From Streptomyces sp. NBC_01431 (lineage in GTDB: Bacteria > Actinomycetota > Actinomycetes > Streptomycetales > Streptomycetaceae): a stretch of DNA of 64,000 bases. Below are positions 1 to 8,814 of the stretch, piece by piece. Numbering within the stretch: the stretch's first letter is position 1; every line of letters begins with the position of its first letter. Both the position numbers and the translations under genes were made by a program. Below the pieces are notes generated by a model. That model had not been told where the DNA came from. It saw only the letters and a program-made list of their open reading frames with translations, and searched no databases. Location: positions 1,178,001 to 1,242,000 of the forward strand of contig NZ_CP109496.1 of the NCBI RefSeq assembly GCF_036231355.1. The letters are read 5' to 3'.

Positions 1-113
1 CGTGAGAGGCGCGTGAGAAGCAGCAACGCGAGCGGGAGTACGCAAGTGCCTTGCCACACACTCTCGCGTGCAGGGATGTTCCGCTTCCTTAGGAGTCCCC
101 GAGGGTTGATAGT

Positions 114-130
114 GGCCCGTCGTCCGGGCC
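114..130. terminator. Hairpin downstream of the cobalamin-binding gene
   Basis: GGCCCG and CGGGCC form a 6-bp perfect stem around a 5-nt loop, 55-70 nt beyond the stop codon of the minus-strand gene ending at 185. There is no clear T tract, as is common in Streptomyces. It is a weak terminator candidate. The rest of 1-184 shows no gene. Confidence 0.35.
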
Positions 131-184
131 AGGGGCGGACTCGGGCGGCCAACAGCGTGCGTCTCCCGTAACCTGCCGCAGGGA

Positions 185-1240
185 TCAGGCGTCCGTCCAG
201 GTGTGTCCGGCCCGCTCCAGTCGTCCTTGACCCGCTGCCAGGTGGGTCAGGGTGCGGGGAAGATCGCTCAACGGCTCGCAGAGGGCCCGGACCACCAGGT
301 CCAGGCCGGCCGGCGGTATCCCGCGGGGGGCCAGCACATCGGCGAGGAACACCAGGAAGTCCGTGAAAACGCGCGGGTCGTCGACGAAGACACCGGCGGC
401 GAGGAAGTCCACCAGGAACCCCAGGTCCTCGACCGCGGCCTCATATCGGTCGTCGGCACATCGCCGCATCGACGGGAAGCATCGGCGCAGGTGGTCGACC
501 AGGTGCCGCAGAAGATCACCGCGGCGGCTGACGAGTTGGGCATACTCCCCGTCAGCCAGGTGGTCCAGTGCGGGCGCCCCGGTCAGCGGCGGCGGCCACT
601 GCTCCCCCAGCAGGTCCGCGGCGTCCACGGCGGTGCGCGCGTACAGGTCGGCACCCAGCGCACGAGCCCAGATGCCGTCCGGTCCGAAGCCGGCCCCACC
701 GACCAGGACCGGTACACGCGCCAGTCGGCACGCCTCGATCGTGCGGTACATCCGGGGCAGGCGCACCGCCAGCATGCACGACAGGGCGATCAGATCAGAG
801 CCGTTCTGATGCAGATACGAGATCAGGTGTGCGGTGGGTACACCGGCACCGAGGAACCGCACCGCGAAGCCGCGCAGCCGCAGTACCTCCGCAACAATAT
901 GGGCGGGCAGGGTGTGCCATTCGCCGTCCGGACAGGCCACCACCACGCTCCCGAGAGGAGGGTCGGGGACCACGGTCGCGGCGGCGAGTGCGGAGACGGC
1001 CCGGTTGCTGACATGGGTGGCCGCGTGTTCCTGGGCCACACTCCACTCGTTGGTCACCCAGCGCTCGCCGACCGCTGCCTGGGCGGGTGCGATCAGGTCG
1101 AGCAGCAGGTCCTCGGCGCTGACGCCGCGGGCGAGAAGGTCCAGGACGAGCGCCACGGCGGCGGTCTCGTCCGCTCGGGCCAGGGTGTCGTCGAACGCCG
1201 TGCGAACACTCTCGATGGCGTCGGAGCGCTCGGCGGTCAC
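185..1240 (-). CDS. Cobalamin-binding sensor-like protein with CarH-type motif
   Basis: A 351-aa protein with a four-helix cap (about residues 10-85) followed by a Rossmann-like B12-binding domain (about 97-220), and an unassigned C-terminal region rich in helices. The cap carries W61, then nine residues, then E71-H72. This is the W-x9-EH pattern that packs on the adenosyl group in CarH-type photoreceptors. In the B12 domain the sequence DGEWHTLP keeps the histidine (H109) that serves as lower axial ligand. There is no DNA-binding domain, so output is probably by protein contact. The GTG start at 1240 overlaps the stop of the upstream phosphatase gene (GTGA), which argues for translational coupling and a joint role. 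A longer in-frame start (1330) exists but would lie inside the phosphatase gene. That AdoCbl and light are the signal is inference from motifs. Confidence 0.8.
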   Translation of the reverse strand: MTAERSDAIESVRTAFDDTLARADETAAVALVLDLLARGVSAEDLLLDLIAPAQAAVGERWVTNEWSVAQEHAATHVSNRAVSALAAATVVPDPPLGSVVVACPDGEWHTLPAHIVAEVLRLRGFAVRFLGAGVPTAHLISYLHQNGSDLIALSCMLAVRLPRMYRTIEACRLARVPVLVGGAGFGPDGIWARALGADLYARTAVDAADLLGEQWPPPLTGAPALDHLADGEYAQLVSRRGDLLRHLVDHLRRCFPSMRRCADDRYEAAVEDLGFLVDFLAAGVFVDDPRVFTDFLVFLADVLAPRGIPPAGLDLVVRALCEPLSDLPRTLTHLAAGQGRLERAGHTWTDA

Positions 1241-2937
1241 CGCGGCTGCCCCACATCCGCTGACGGCGCAAGCGCGGGAGCCTGCACGGCGAGAACGGCG
1301 AGGTCGTCGTGGTCGCCTCCGGCCAGCCACTGCCCGGTGCGCAGGTCGATACGCTCGGCGACCGCGCCGGCCGGCATGCCGAGGCAGGCGGCCAGGTCGC
1401 GCTTCAACCGCCGTTCGCCGTACATCTCCTGCTCCGTCGGCCCACCGCGCGCCTCGGTCACACCGTCGCTGTACAACAGCAACAGTTCGCCGGCTGCCAG
1501 CCGGATCTCCGTCTGGTGGAAGTCCGGGTCGGGCAGGGCGCCGACCAGCGTCCCACCGATGTGCACCTCGTCCACCCTGCCGTCCTTGCGCAGCACCAGT
1601 GGCGGCAAATGCCCACCGCCTGCCAGCACGACGTCCAGCGCGCCGTCTCGCGCCGAGCCGGCGGACCCCGTCACCAGTGTCGTGAAGGGAATGGGACCTC
1701 CCTCCAGAAGCGCCTCATTGAGCAGCTGCAGCATCCTTACGGGCCGGGATTCCACCAGAGCCAGCGATCGGAGGCTCTGCCGCACCCGTCCGGCGAACAC
1801 CGCCGCCTCGACCCCCTTGCCGCAGACGTCGCCGAAAAAGAACCTGACACCGCCCTCGGCGTCCGCCCGGACCTGGTAGAAGTCGCCGCCGAGCCACAAA
1901 GTTTCGCGGGCGGGCCGGTACGCGGCCCCGAGGTGGACCCCCGCCACGTGCGGAAGCGGGTCAGGTTCCAGCCCGTCCTGCAGCACGGCAGCGGTGTGCA
2001 CCTGCTCGGCATAGAAAGCCGCAGCCGCCAGCGCGAGGCTCGCACGCGCGGCGAACTGCCGCGCCAGCTCGACGTCCGCCGCACCGAAGCCCGTCCGCTG
2101 TGGTCTGTGCGCCAACACCAGTACGCCGGCCGGCATCCCGGGCCCGGGGAGCGTGACCACCAGGGCCTGACCAGCCGGACTCGGATCCTGCGGCAGCGCT
2201 CTGCCCAGCCGCGCCACTTCCTGCCAGTCGCACAGTACGGGCTGTTCCACCAACCCTCTCAGGGCGTGGGCCACTGATGGGGCCTGGTCCAACGCCGCTG
2301 CCGGCAACTGGCCGGCGCACTCGTCCGGCCCGTAGAGGTGCCAGGCTACGCAACGTCCCCGGACCGGCAGGAACAGGATGGCCGTGTCCGCCAGGGCGGG
2401 GACCGCCACCCGCACCACCGCACGCACCGTACGGCCGTGGTGGAGGGAGGCCGCGAGCTGCTTCCCCGCCTCCGCCAGGAAGGCGGAGCGGGCCCGCTCC
2501 GCCTTCAGCTCGTTCTGGCGCTCATGGACCGCGCTGTCGTCGCGCACCAACCACACACAGTGACCGGCGAGAGTCCCGTGGCCGTGCAGCACCACCCGGT
2601 GCCCTGACAACCGGCGCCCGTCAGAAACTGTCTCGAAGCAGTCCACACCCTCGGCCATGGGACGCGACAGCGGCCCAGGGAGCGGCTCACCGATGCGCAG
2701 CTGAGGGAAGAGTCGTTCCGCCTGGACGTTGCACCAACTCGGCAGCCCGGCCGCGTCGCAGACTACGACGGCCTGATCCACCAGATCCAGCAACCTCGCG
2801 CACACGCCGGCCGGCAGCTCTGGTGTCGCCGGCGTCGCACGTGGCCTGTCCTGTCGGCGTGACGCAGCAGACGAACCAGGGACCGAAAGGCCCGGCGCCT
2901 GCGTCCGCCAAGGTGTCTCGCGGCCGCCGCTGGTCAC
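1237..2937 (-). CDS. PAS/GAF-regulated SpoIIE-type PP2C phosphatase
   Basis: A protein of about 566 aa, probably a sensor phosphatase that dephosphorylates an anti-anti-sigma factor or similar target. In order: a PAS-like segment (about 40-130), a GAF-like segment (about 165-320), and a PP2C/SpoIIE domain (about 345-555). The metal-binding motifs are GGDFYQV, FFFGDVCGKG, GGGHLPPL, LLLYSDGVTE and the C-terminal HDDLAVL, so the catalytic core looks intact. The frame stays open to 3201, but the first 88 codons are arginine-rich and non-conserved in appearance. I prefer the GTG at 2937, although its ribosome site is weak. The last codons overlap the start of the cobalamin-binding gene, so the two are probably one signalling unit. 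Confidence 0.85.
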   Translation of the reverse strand: MTSGGRETPWRTQAPGLSVPGSSAASRRQDRPRATPATPELPAGVCARLLDLVDQAVVVCDAAGLPSWCNVQAERLFPQLRIGEPLPGPLSRPMAEGVDCFETVSDGRRLSGHRVVLHGHGTLAGHCVWLVRDDSAVHERQNELKAERARSAFLAEAGKQLAASLHHGRTVRAVVRVAVPALADTAILFLPVRGRCVAWHLYGPDECAGQLPAAALDQAPSVAHALRGLVEQPVLCDWQEVARLGRALPQDPSPAGQALVVTLPGPGMPAGVLVLAHRPQRTGFGAADVELARQFAARASLALAAAAFYAEQVHTAAVLQDGLEPDPLPHVAGVHLGAAYRPARETLWLGGDFYQVRADAEGGVRFFFGDVCGKGVEAAVFAGRVRQSLRSLALVESRPVRMLQLLNEALLEGGPIPFTTLVTGSAGSARDGALDVVLAGGGHLPPLVLRKDGRVDEVHIGGTLVGALPDPDFHQTEIRLAAGELLLLYSDGVTEARGGPTEQEMYGERRLKRDLAACLGMPAGAVAERIDLRTGQWLAGGDHDDLAVLAVQAPALAPSADVGQPR

Positions 2938-3217
2938 CGCCGCCCGCTCACGCTGTCGTCGGCCACGGCAGCGGCGCACCGGCAACCTGCTGCATGGCAA
3001 GGCAGGTTGTCCAACAGCTGGATCACCGCCTTCTTCACATCGCCAGAAGACTCCCCCGAAGCAACGGTAGCGCGATCTCGACAGGGCCGTCGTGGGCTCC
3101 GGCGGATCACGGCCGGGCGGATGCGCGGGCAGCGACACCAGACTTCCCCTCGCCCGGATGGACCGCGAAGAATCGGGTCGGGTCTCACCCCGCCACACCA
3201 CGGGGCATACATCCGTT

Positions 3218-3730
3218 ATGCGAGTTCTGACATCTTCCAGTCGCCATGAGGCGAAACGCCGCTGGCCCGCTTACGCGCTGGCTGCGGCTGCGGTGACGGC
3301 TACGGCGGTGACCGGCGCGCGAGCCGTGGATCCCAACAGCGCCTGGTACGAAGCCTTGTCCAAACCGCCATGGCAGCCACCCTCGTGGGCGTTCGGTGCA
3401 GTATGGACCCCCTTGTACGGGAGCATCGCCTTCGCCGCCGGGCACGCCGCGAACCGGACAGGTGGCGGCGAGCGCCGCCGACTGGTCGGGGCACTGGCTG
3501 CAAACCTGGCCCTGAACGCGTCCTGGAACTGGCTGTTCTTTGCCGCCAGGAGCCCCCGGGCCGGTCTCGTCGGCACCACCCTCCTTACCCTGAGCACTCT
3601 GGACGTCCTGCGGGTGACCGCCCGCGTCGACCGGGCCGCCGCGACGGCCCTGACCCCCTATGCGGCCTGGTGTGCCTTCGCCACCACCCTCAACGCCGAC
3701 ATCGTTCGCCGGAACGGCGGCTGCCGATAA
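3218..3730 (+). CDS. tspO: TspO/MBR family tryptophan-rich sensory protein
   Basis: A 170-aa integral membrane protein with five predicted helices, the usual bacterial TspO length plus a short N-terminal extension. Family signatures are clear: WYEALSKPPWQPPSWAFG in the loop after helix 1, VWTPLYGSIAFAA in helix 2, LNASWNWLFF in helix 3, and AWCAFATTLNADIVRRN in helix 5. TspO proteins bind or degrade tetrapyrroles and are linked to light and oxidative stress. The gene diverges from the cobalamin sensor/phosphatase pair, with about 280 bp between starts, so the promoters face each other. I chose the ATG at 3218; the frame is open further upstream but without coding character. Start placement is moderately certain. 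Confidence 0.88.
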   Translation: MRVLTSSSRHEAKRRWPAYALAAAAVTATAVTGARAVDPNSAWYEALSKPPWQPPSWAFGAVWTPLYGSIAFAAGHAANRTGGGERRRLVGALAANLALNASWNWLFFAARSPRAGLVGTTLLTLSTLDVLRVTARVDRAAATALTPYAAWCAFATTLNADIVRRNGGCR

Positions 3731-4253
3731 GCCGTCCGGCCTGGCGGCCGGCGGCTTCCGCGCCTTCTGGAGCCTCCGATGCCGCTCCTCACCATGGCAC
3801 GGCCGCGGCTGTCGGCTCCGGGGCTGAACAGCGATGGCTCACATCGAAGGGCTTCGGGGCGAACCAGTGGTCCGCGGCATGCGGGTCCGACAACGCGTCC
3901 GGAAGGACGGCAAGCAGGTCGCTGGTGTGCCCAACTCGCCCGGCGACTGGGCAGCCACTGGACCTGCCCACGTGCAGTTGATCGATGACAGATGCGTCCA
4001 GTGCGAACCCGCTGGCAAGGATCCCCCATCGCGGAAAGCAACCGTCCAACCCATTGCAGTGATCGTTAAGTCAGACACAAAGGAGAAATGGGGCATTCAT
4101 TCACGGCACCGGCGCCGGGCAGCACCCAGCCCAGCCATCGAACCGTGAAAACCGTGAGACGAATGTGAGGGGCAGGTCCCGGAGCGCACCGGAGGCCGCT
4201 TCCTCGCGAACGAGAAAACGGCCTCTGACCTGCGACAATGGGATGAACCCTTG
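3731..4253. other. Intergenic region, no supported gene
   Basis: About 520 bp between tspO and tRNA-Pro. Open frames exist on both strands but none has a ribosome site or recognisable domain. A minus-strand stretch (about 3789-4000) has fairly high third-position GC and could be an eroded coding remnant, which I cannot identify. Confidence 0.5.
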
Positions 4254-4327
<74 letters not shown>

Positions 4328-4446
4328 ATGCCCGTCTGACCTGGGGTTTCCCCCCGGCCGAACGCGCATCAGAACAATACCGCACTTGGCCGGGTGGTCA
4401 CGAACCCGATTCCGGGCCCGAGGTCCAGCCGCCCGTAGCATCGCCG

Positions 4447-4556
4447 TCACCCGGCGAGGGCGGCGAACCGACTCCGGGCACCGCTCCCCCCAAGCAGAGC
4501 GCCGCGCCGGGCGAAGGCGGCGAACCGACTCCCGGCACCGCTCCCCCCAGGCAAAG
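4447..4556. repeat. Two tandem copies of a 57-bp GC-rich unit
   Basis: The segment around GGCGGCGAACCGACT and CACCGCTCCCCCCA occurs twice with a 57-bp offset (CGAACCGACT at 4464 and 4521). It lies between tRNA-Pro and the 3' end of the oxidoreductase gene. No gene is supported between 4328 and 4601. Confidence 0.8.
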
Positions 4557-4601
4557 CCCGGTGGCGGCCGGTCCTCTCGGTCTCGCGTCCGCCTCCGTCC
4601 C

Positions 4602-5783
4602 CTACCGCTGCCCCCGCTCGAAGTACGCCACCAGTTCCGGGTCGAGGCGCGGGACCTCGCGCGGGGTGCCGCCGGCCCGCAGGGAGGATGTCGCCTGGTA
4701 CCCCGCCGCCACCGCCATCCGGGCCGCCACCGGAGAGGTGTCGGTGACGCCTCCCTCGCGTACGAAGCGGAGGAACTCGTCGATGATCAGCGGGTCGGCG
4801 CCGCCGTGGCCGTGGTCGTCCTCGGCCTTGGGGATCTCGTACGTCTCGTCGGGCTCGGCGCGGTACTCGGAGCGCCGGGAGTTCCAGACCTTCACCTGGC
4901 CGCCGGGGCCGTCGCCGAAGTTCTCCAGGCGGCCCGCGTCGCCGATGACCGTGTAGTTGCGCCAGTAGTCCGGGGTGAAGTGGCACTGCTGGTAGGAGGC
5001 GAGGACACCGTTGTCGAGGCGCATGTTGAGCAGCGAGACGTCCTCGATGTCGATGACCGGGTTGAGCGCGCGCTGGGTGTGCGGGGGCCAGTGGCCGTCC
5101 TCGGTGTACCAGTCGTCCGTCTTGGGCTCGCCCGGGGCCCTGCGGTGCGGGTTGCCTCCGTACACCATGAGATCGCCCATGGCCTGCACGTCGCGCGTGT
5201 AACCGCCGGACAGCCAGTGCAGCACGTCGATGTCGTGGGCCGCCTTCTGGAGCAGGAGGCCGGTGGTGTACTGGCGCTCGGCGTGCCAGTCCTTGAAGTA
5301 CCAGTCGCCGCCGTACCCCACGAAGTGGCGCACCCAAACCGTCTTGACGGTGCCGATGGCGCCGCGGCCGATGAGGTCGCGCATCATCCGCACCACGGGC
5401 ATGTGCCGCATGTTGTGGCCCACGTACAGGCGGGTTCCGGTGTCGCGCGCGGTGTGCAGGATCTCGTCGCAGCGCTCGACCGTGATGTCGAGGGGTTTCT
5501 CCACGAAGGCCGGTTTTCCGGCGAGCAGGGCGGCGCAGGCGAGGTCGGCGTGGGTGTGGTCGGGGGTGAGAACGAGCACCGCGTCCAGGTCCGGGGCGTC
5601 GATCACCTCTCGGTGGTCGCCGGAGACGACCGCGTCGGGGAAGGCCGCGGCCGCCGCCGTACGGGCCCGGGGGTCGGGGTCCGCGACGGCGGCGACGGTC
5701 GAGCCGCGGCCCGGCCGGTGCGCGGTGCGCGCGATGGTGCCGCGCATGCCGTATCCGATGACGCCGATACGGAGGTCGGTCAT
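4602..5783 (-). CDS. Gfo/Idh/MocA family NAD(P)-dependent oxidoreductase
   Basis: A 393-aa protein with an N-terminal Rossmann fold: GVIGYGMRG at residues 7-15 is the dinucleotide loop. The Gfo/Idh/MocA hallmark EKPLDIT follows near residue 92, with catalytic Lys in EKP. The C-terminal half is the substrate domain, with KAAHDIDVLHW near residue 186 matching the family HDID region. Such enzymes oxidise or reduce sugars, inositols and related polyols; the substrate cannot be read from sequence. The ATG at 5783 has AGGAAG about 8 nt upstream and is preferred over a TTG two codons earlier. It stands alone, with no sugar transporter or regulator beside it. Confidence 0.88.
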   Translation of the reverse strand: MTDLRIGVIGYGMRGTIARTAHRPGRGSTVAAVADPDPRARTAAAAAFPDAVVSGDHREVIDAPDLDAVLVLTPDHTHADLACAALLAGKPAFVEKPLDITVERCDEILHTARDTGTRLYVGHNMRHMPVVRMMRDLIGRGAIGTVKTVWVRHFVGYGGDWYFKDWHAERQYTTGLLLQKAAHDIDVLHWLSGGYTRDVQAMGDLMVYGGNPHRRAPGEPKTDDWYTEDGHWPPHTQRALNPVIDIEDVSLLNMRLDNGVLASYQQCHFTPDYWRNYTVIGDAGRLENFGDGPGGQVKVWNSRRSEYRAEPDETYEIPKAEDDHGHGGADPLIIDEFLRFVREGGVTDTSPVAARMAVAAGYQATSSLRAGGTPREVPRLDPELVAYFERGQR

Positions 5784-7015
5784 TTTCAACTTCCTTCACG
5801 TCGGGCGGTGTTGCCCTGCGGCGGGCGGCGGGGCGCGGCGCTGGAGCGATGACCCACGGAGCGCCGGCGGCGCCGATACCGACGGGCATGCTGCGCATTG
5901 TTCTCGATGTCGGCCTCCGAGGCGGGTACATCGCGGCACCCGGCTCCTGGCGTCAGCCGGGCGGGCGACTGTGCGGGGCGGCCGGTGGCCGGATTCCTCA
6001 CCACTTCCCCACACCTCGCGGGCCCCCGCGCCCCCATGCGGCGGCCGGGGCCGCCGGTCCGGCGCGGGCCTCGCCCATCGGGGGTGTCCGGATAGATTTG
6101 CTTCCCGGCCAAAACCCTTCGGTGGCGGGTGAGCGCAGCCGCGGCGGCGCTCGCTTCCGCATCCCGCACTTCGCCATGCGCCCCGCACCACCTTTTTGTG
6201 CCGTTCGCGCCGCACCGTGCCCCAACGCGCTGGTCATGAGCGTTGGCGTTCTGATGCGATCAGGGTGTTCGCGCTCTCACCGATGGTGATCGATTCCGTT
6301 GCGGCAAGCGGAAGTTGTGAAGCGGGGCGCCCGCAACACGCGGCTCTCGCGGGGCGGTGCCGTGCCGTCCGAGGCGTACTCCGCTCGGGCCGGCTCGCCC
6401 CGGAGCCGCTCGCACGGCCTTCGGACAGCATTCCGCCTCACCCCGCCCCGTACGGAAGGCGACAGGCCAGAGAGGGGGTCGCGGCACTCGCGCCGCGTTC
6501 CGGGACGATGGACGCCGACCGGCATCCGCAGGCCAACTCCTCTACAGTGCGGGGCGGTCCGCCACCCGACGCCACCCCAGCGGCGGGCAGCGTGTGGTCG
6601 ATCCGTCAGCACGGACCTCGATCGTTCACCCACATGCAGGAAGGAGAGTCCAGTTCCGTCGATCTCGCAGCCGAATCGGTTCTCCGGCTGTCCTCGGATG
6701 TCACGAGTGTGGTCATCTGATTCCGTTTACTGTCCCTCAGTGCCACATAGCCACGAAACCTTTGCCGTGGGCATGTGGCAGAAGGGCGTGTGAAGGGGAT
6801 GCAATCGACTCGGACCGAACGGGCCGGACCCCACAGAACACATCGCCGACCGCACGTCAACACGCCTGATTCTGGCCAAAGTTGACGATGAATGTTGAAC
6901 GAGCCGAAGGTGATCAACAGCATGAGGGGGTCGGCCTCTTCGGAACGGGACCACTGCCGATGCACCACCTGCGCGGGTCATCCGCGACAGGCGTTTCGCG
7001 GAGGAGGGCTCACGG
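5784..7015. other. 1.2-kb gene-poor region
   Basis: No frame on either strand has convincing codon bias, a ribosome site or a recognisable domain. It must hold the promoter of the minus-strand oxidoreductase and of the plus-strand flavoprotein. A 7-bp inverted repeat, CCAACGC/GCGTTGG at 6222-6246 with an 11-nt spacer, is the only small structure I can point to. Confidence 0.5.
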
Positions 7016-8221
7016 ATGGACGCGCACTTCAGCAGCCGACTGCACCATCAACTCAGGGAAGACGTCAGGCACTTCGCGGAACGCGAGGTCCGGCCACGGA
7101 TCGCCGAAATGGAGGCGGCCCGCACCGTCCAGCACGAACTGTCCCGGCTCATCGCCCGGCAGGGCTGGATCGGAGCCACCGTCGCCCCCGCATACGGCGG
7201 TATGGGGGTGGGGCACCTCGGCAAGACGATCATCATCGAGGAACTGTCCCGGGTCAGCGGTGCGATGGGTGCCATGGTGCAGGCCTCCCAGCTCGGCGTC
7301 GCCAAGATCGTCCACTTCGGCAGCGAGGAACAGAAGAAGACCTGGCTGCCCGCGGTCTCCTCGGGTGAGTGCCTGCCGACGATCGCGGTCACGGAGCCCG
7401 AGTCGGGCGGTCATGTGCTGGGGATGGCCGCGAGCGCGGTCCGCGACGGCGACGACTACATACTCAATGGCCGAAAAGTGTTTGTGGGCAACAGCCACGT
7501 CGGCGATCTTCACGGGGTGGTCCTCCGCACCGGACCCGGCTCCCGGGGGCTGTCCGCATTCCTGGTCGAGTCCGACCGGCCGGGCTTCTCGCTCGGCGAG
7601 CACCGCGAGTCGATGGGCCTGCACGGCTTCAGCTTCGGCGAGCTGTCCTTCGACAACTGCCGTGTCCCGGCGGCCAATCGGCTCGGCGAGGAGGGCGATG
7701 GGCTCGCCGTCGCGTACTCCTCCAGCGTGCTGTACGGGCGGGCCAACCTCACCGCCGTCTCGCTCGGCATCCACCAGGCGATCCTGGAGGAGACGGCCAG
7801 GTTCTGCACGGAGCGGATCCGCTACGGCAAGCCGCTGTACGAACTCCCCAACATCAAAATCAAGTTGGGGCAGTTGCAGTCCCGGCTGATGACGGCCCGT
7901 CTCGTCGCCTATCACGCGGTGCACCTGCTCGATCAGGGCCTGCCGTGCGACGCCGAGCTGATGAACGCCAAGGTGCTCAACGTGGAGTCGGCGCTGGATT
8001 CGGCACGCAACGCCATGGAGATCCACGCGGCGGCCGGTCTGTTCACCGACCGCCCCATCGAGCGCTATCTGCGCGACGCCCACCACATCTTCGCTCCGGC
8101 CGGCACCTCGGACGTACAGCTCCTGCGGCTGGCCGAGGTGGCTCTGGGCACGGCGAAGGGCCAGTGGTCACAGCGGCTCTCCGAAGTGGTGCGCACCGAG
8201 GAGCTGGCCACGGTCCACTGA
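7016..8221 (+). CDS. Acyl-CoA dehydrogenase-like flavoprotein lacking catalytic Glu
   Basis: A 401-aa protein of standard acyl-CoA dehydrogenase length. The N-terminal helical domain, the FAD/substrate motif AVTEPESGGHVLGM (about residue 122), the middle beta domain and the C-terminal FAD-binding helices (RIRYGKPLYELPNIKIKLG) are present. The segment that carries the catalytic base in medium-chain enzymes (YEGT) reads FAPAGTSD here, so Glu is replaced by Ala. The alternative position used by isovaleryl/long-chain enzymes aligns with a Gly (YGRANL). It may therefore act on a non-CoA substrate, be an oxidase or monooxygenase-like member, or be inactive. GGAGGAGGG precedes the ATG. It stands alone, convergent with the conservon. 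Confidence 0.85.
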   Translation: MDAHFSSRLHHQLREDVRHFAEREVRPRIAEMEAARTVQHELSRLIARQGWIGATVAPAYGGMGVGHLGKTIIIEELSRVSGAMGAMVQASQLGVAKIVHFGSEEQKKTWLPAVSSGECLPTIAVTEPESGGHVLGMAASAVRDGDDYILNGRKVFVGNSHVGDLHGVVLRTGPGSRGLSAFLVESDRPGFSLGEHRESMGLHGFSFGELSFDNCRVPAANRLGEEGDGLAVAYSSSVLYGRANLTAVSLGIHQAILEETARFCTERIRYGKPLYELPNIKIKLGQLQSRLMTARLVAYHAVHLLDQGLPCDAELMNAKVLNVESALDSARNAMEIHAAAGLFTDRPIERYLRDAHHIFAPAGTSDVQLLRLAEVALGTAKGQWSQRLSEVVRTEELATVH

Positions 8222-8248
8222 CCGTACGGCGGACGGGCGGGGCGGCGG

Positions 8249-8812
8249 TCAGAAACCGCCGTCCTCGCGCCGGTGGATCTGTTCCACCAGCTCCGCCGCC
8301 ATCGACTTGATCGTTTCGAGCCCGGCCCGGCCCCAGGGCCGGGGCTCGGTGTCGACCACGCAGATCGTGCCGAGCGCGATGCCCGTGCGGTCGATGAGCG
8401 GCGCCCCCAGATACGAGCGGATGCCGATCTCGTCGACGACCGGGTTGCCCGCGAAGCGGGGGTAGTCGCAGACGTCCTCCAGGACCAGGGCTTTGCGCCG
8501 GACCACGACGTGCGGGCAGTAGCCGTGATCGCGGGCCATGATCCGGCTGACCCCGCCGGACGCGGCCGCGAGGTCGGAGCCGGTGTGCGTGCCGTTCGGG
8601 GTGTGGAGTCCGGCGAAGAACTGCCGGTTCTCATCGATGAAGTTGACCATCGAGAAGGGCGCCCCGGTCACCTCGGCGAGCTTGTGGGCGAACTCGTCGA
8701 AGGCGGGGTCGGGCTGCTCCCCTATCCCCAGCTGGCGCAGCCGCTGCACACGCACCGGCGCCTCCCGGTCGACAGGGGTGAGCAGCAGATGTCCGGTCGG
8801 GTCGTACGTCAT
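8249..8812 (-). CDS. GAF domain protein, fifth gene of the conservon
   Basis: A 187-aa soluble protein made almost entirely of one GAF domain (about residues 30-180), with VTGAPFSMVNFIDENRQFF and IRSYLGAPLIDRTGIALGT as characteristic segments. GAF domains bind small ligands or dimerise. It has no output domain, so it probably passes a signal to the conservon proteins. It begins 2 nt after the stop of cvnD, so it is in the same operon. Some conservons carry a cytochrome P450 in this position, and here a GAF protein takes the place. Confidence 0.85.
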   Translation of the reverse strand: MTYDPTGHLLLTPVDREAPVRVQRLRQLGIGEQPDPAFDEFAHKLAEVTGAPFSMVNFIDENRQFFAGLHTPNGTHTGSDLAAASGGVSRIMARDHGYCPHVVVRRKALVLEDVCDYPRFAGNPVVDEIGIRSYLGAPLIDRTGIALGTICVVDTEPRPWGRAGLETIKSMAAELVEQIHRREDGGF

Positions 8813-8814
8813 AG

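Noticed and set aside
203..1879. Long plus-strand open frame antisense to the cobalamin protein and phosphatase
   Set aside because: It is the mirror of genuine genes; its product has no domain and the codon bias belongs to the minus strand.
3789..4049. Minus-strand frame with high GC3 between tspO and tRNA-Pro
   Set aside because: No start signal, no recognised family, and the bias breaks in several codons; at most a remnant.
5786..6215. Minus-strand frames upstream of the oxidoreductase
   Set aside because: Arg/Pro/Ala-rich products without domain, no ribosome site.
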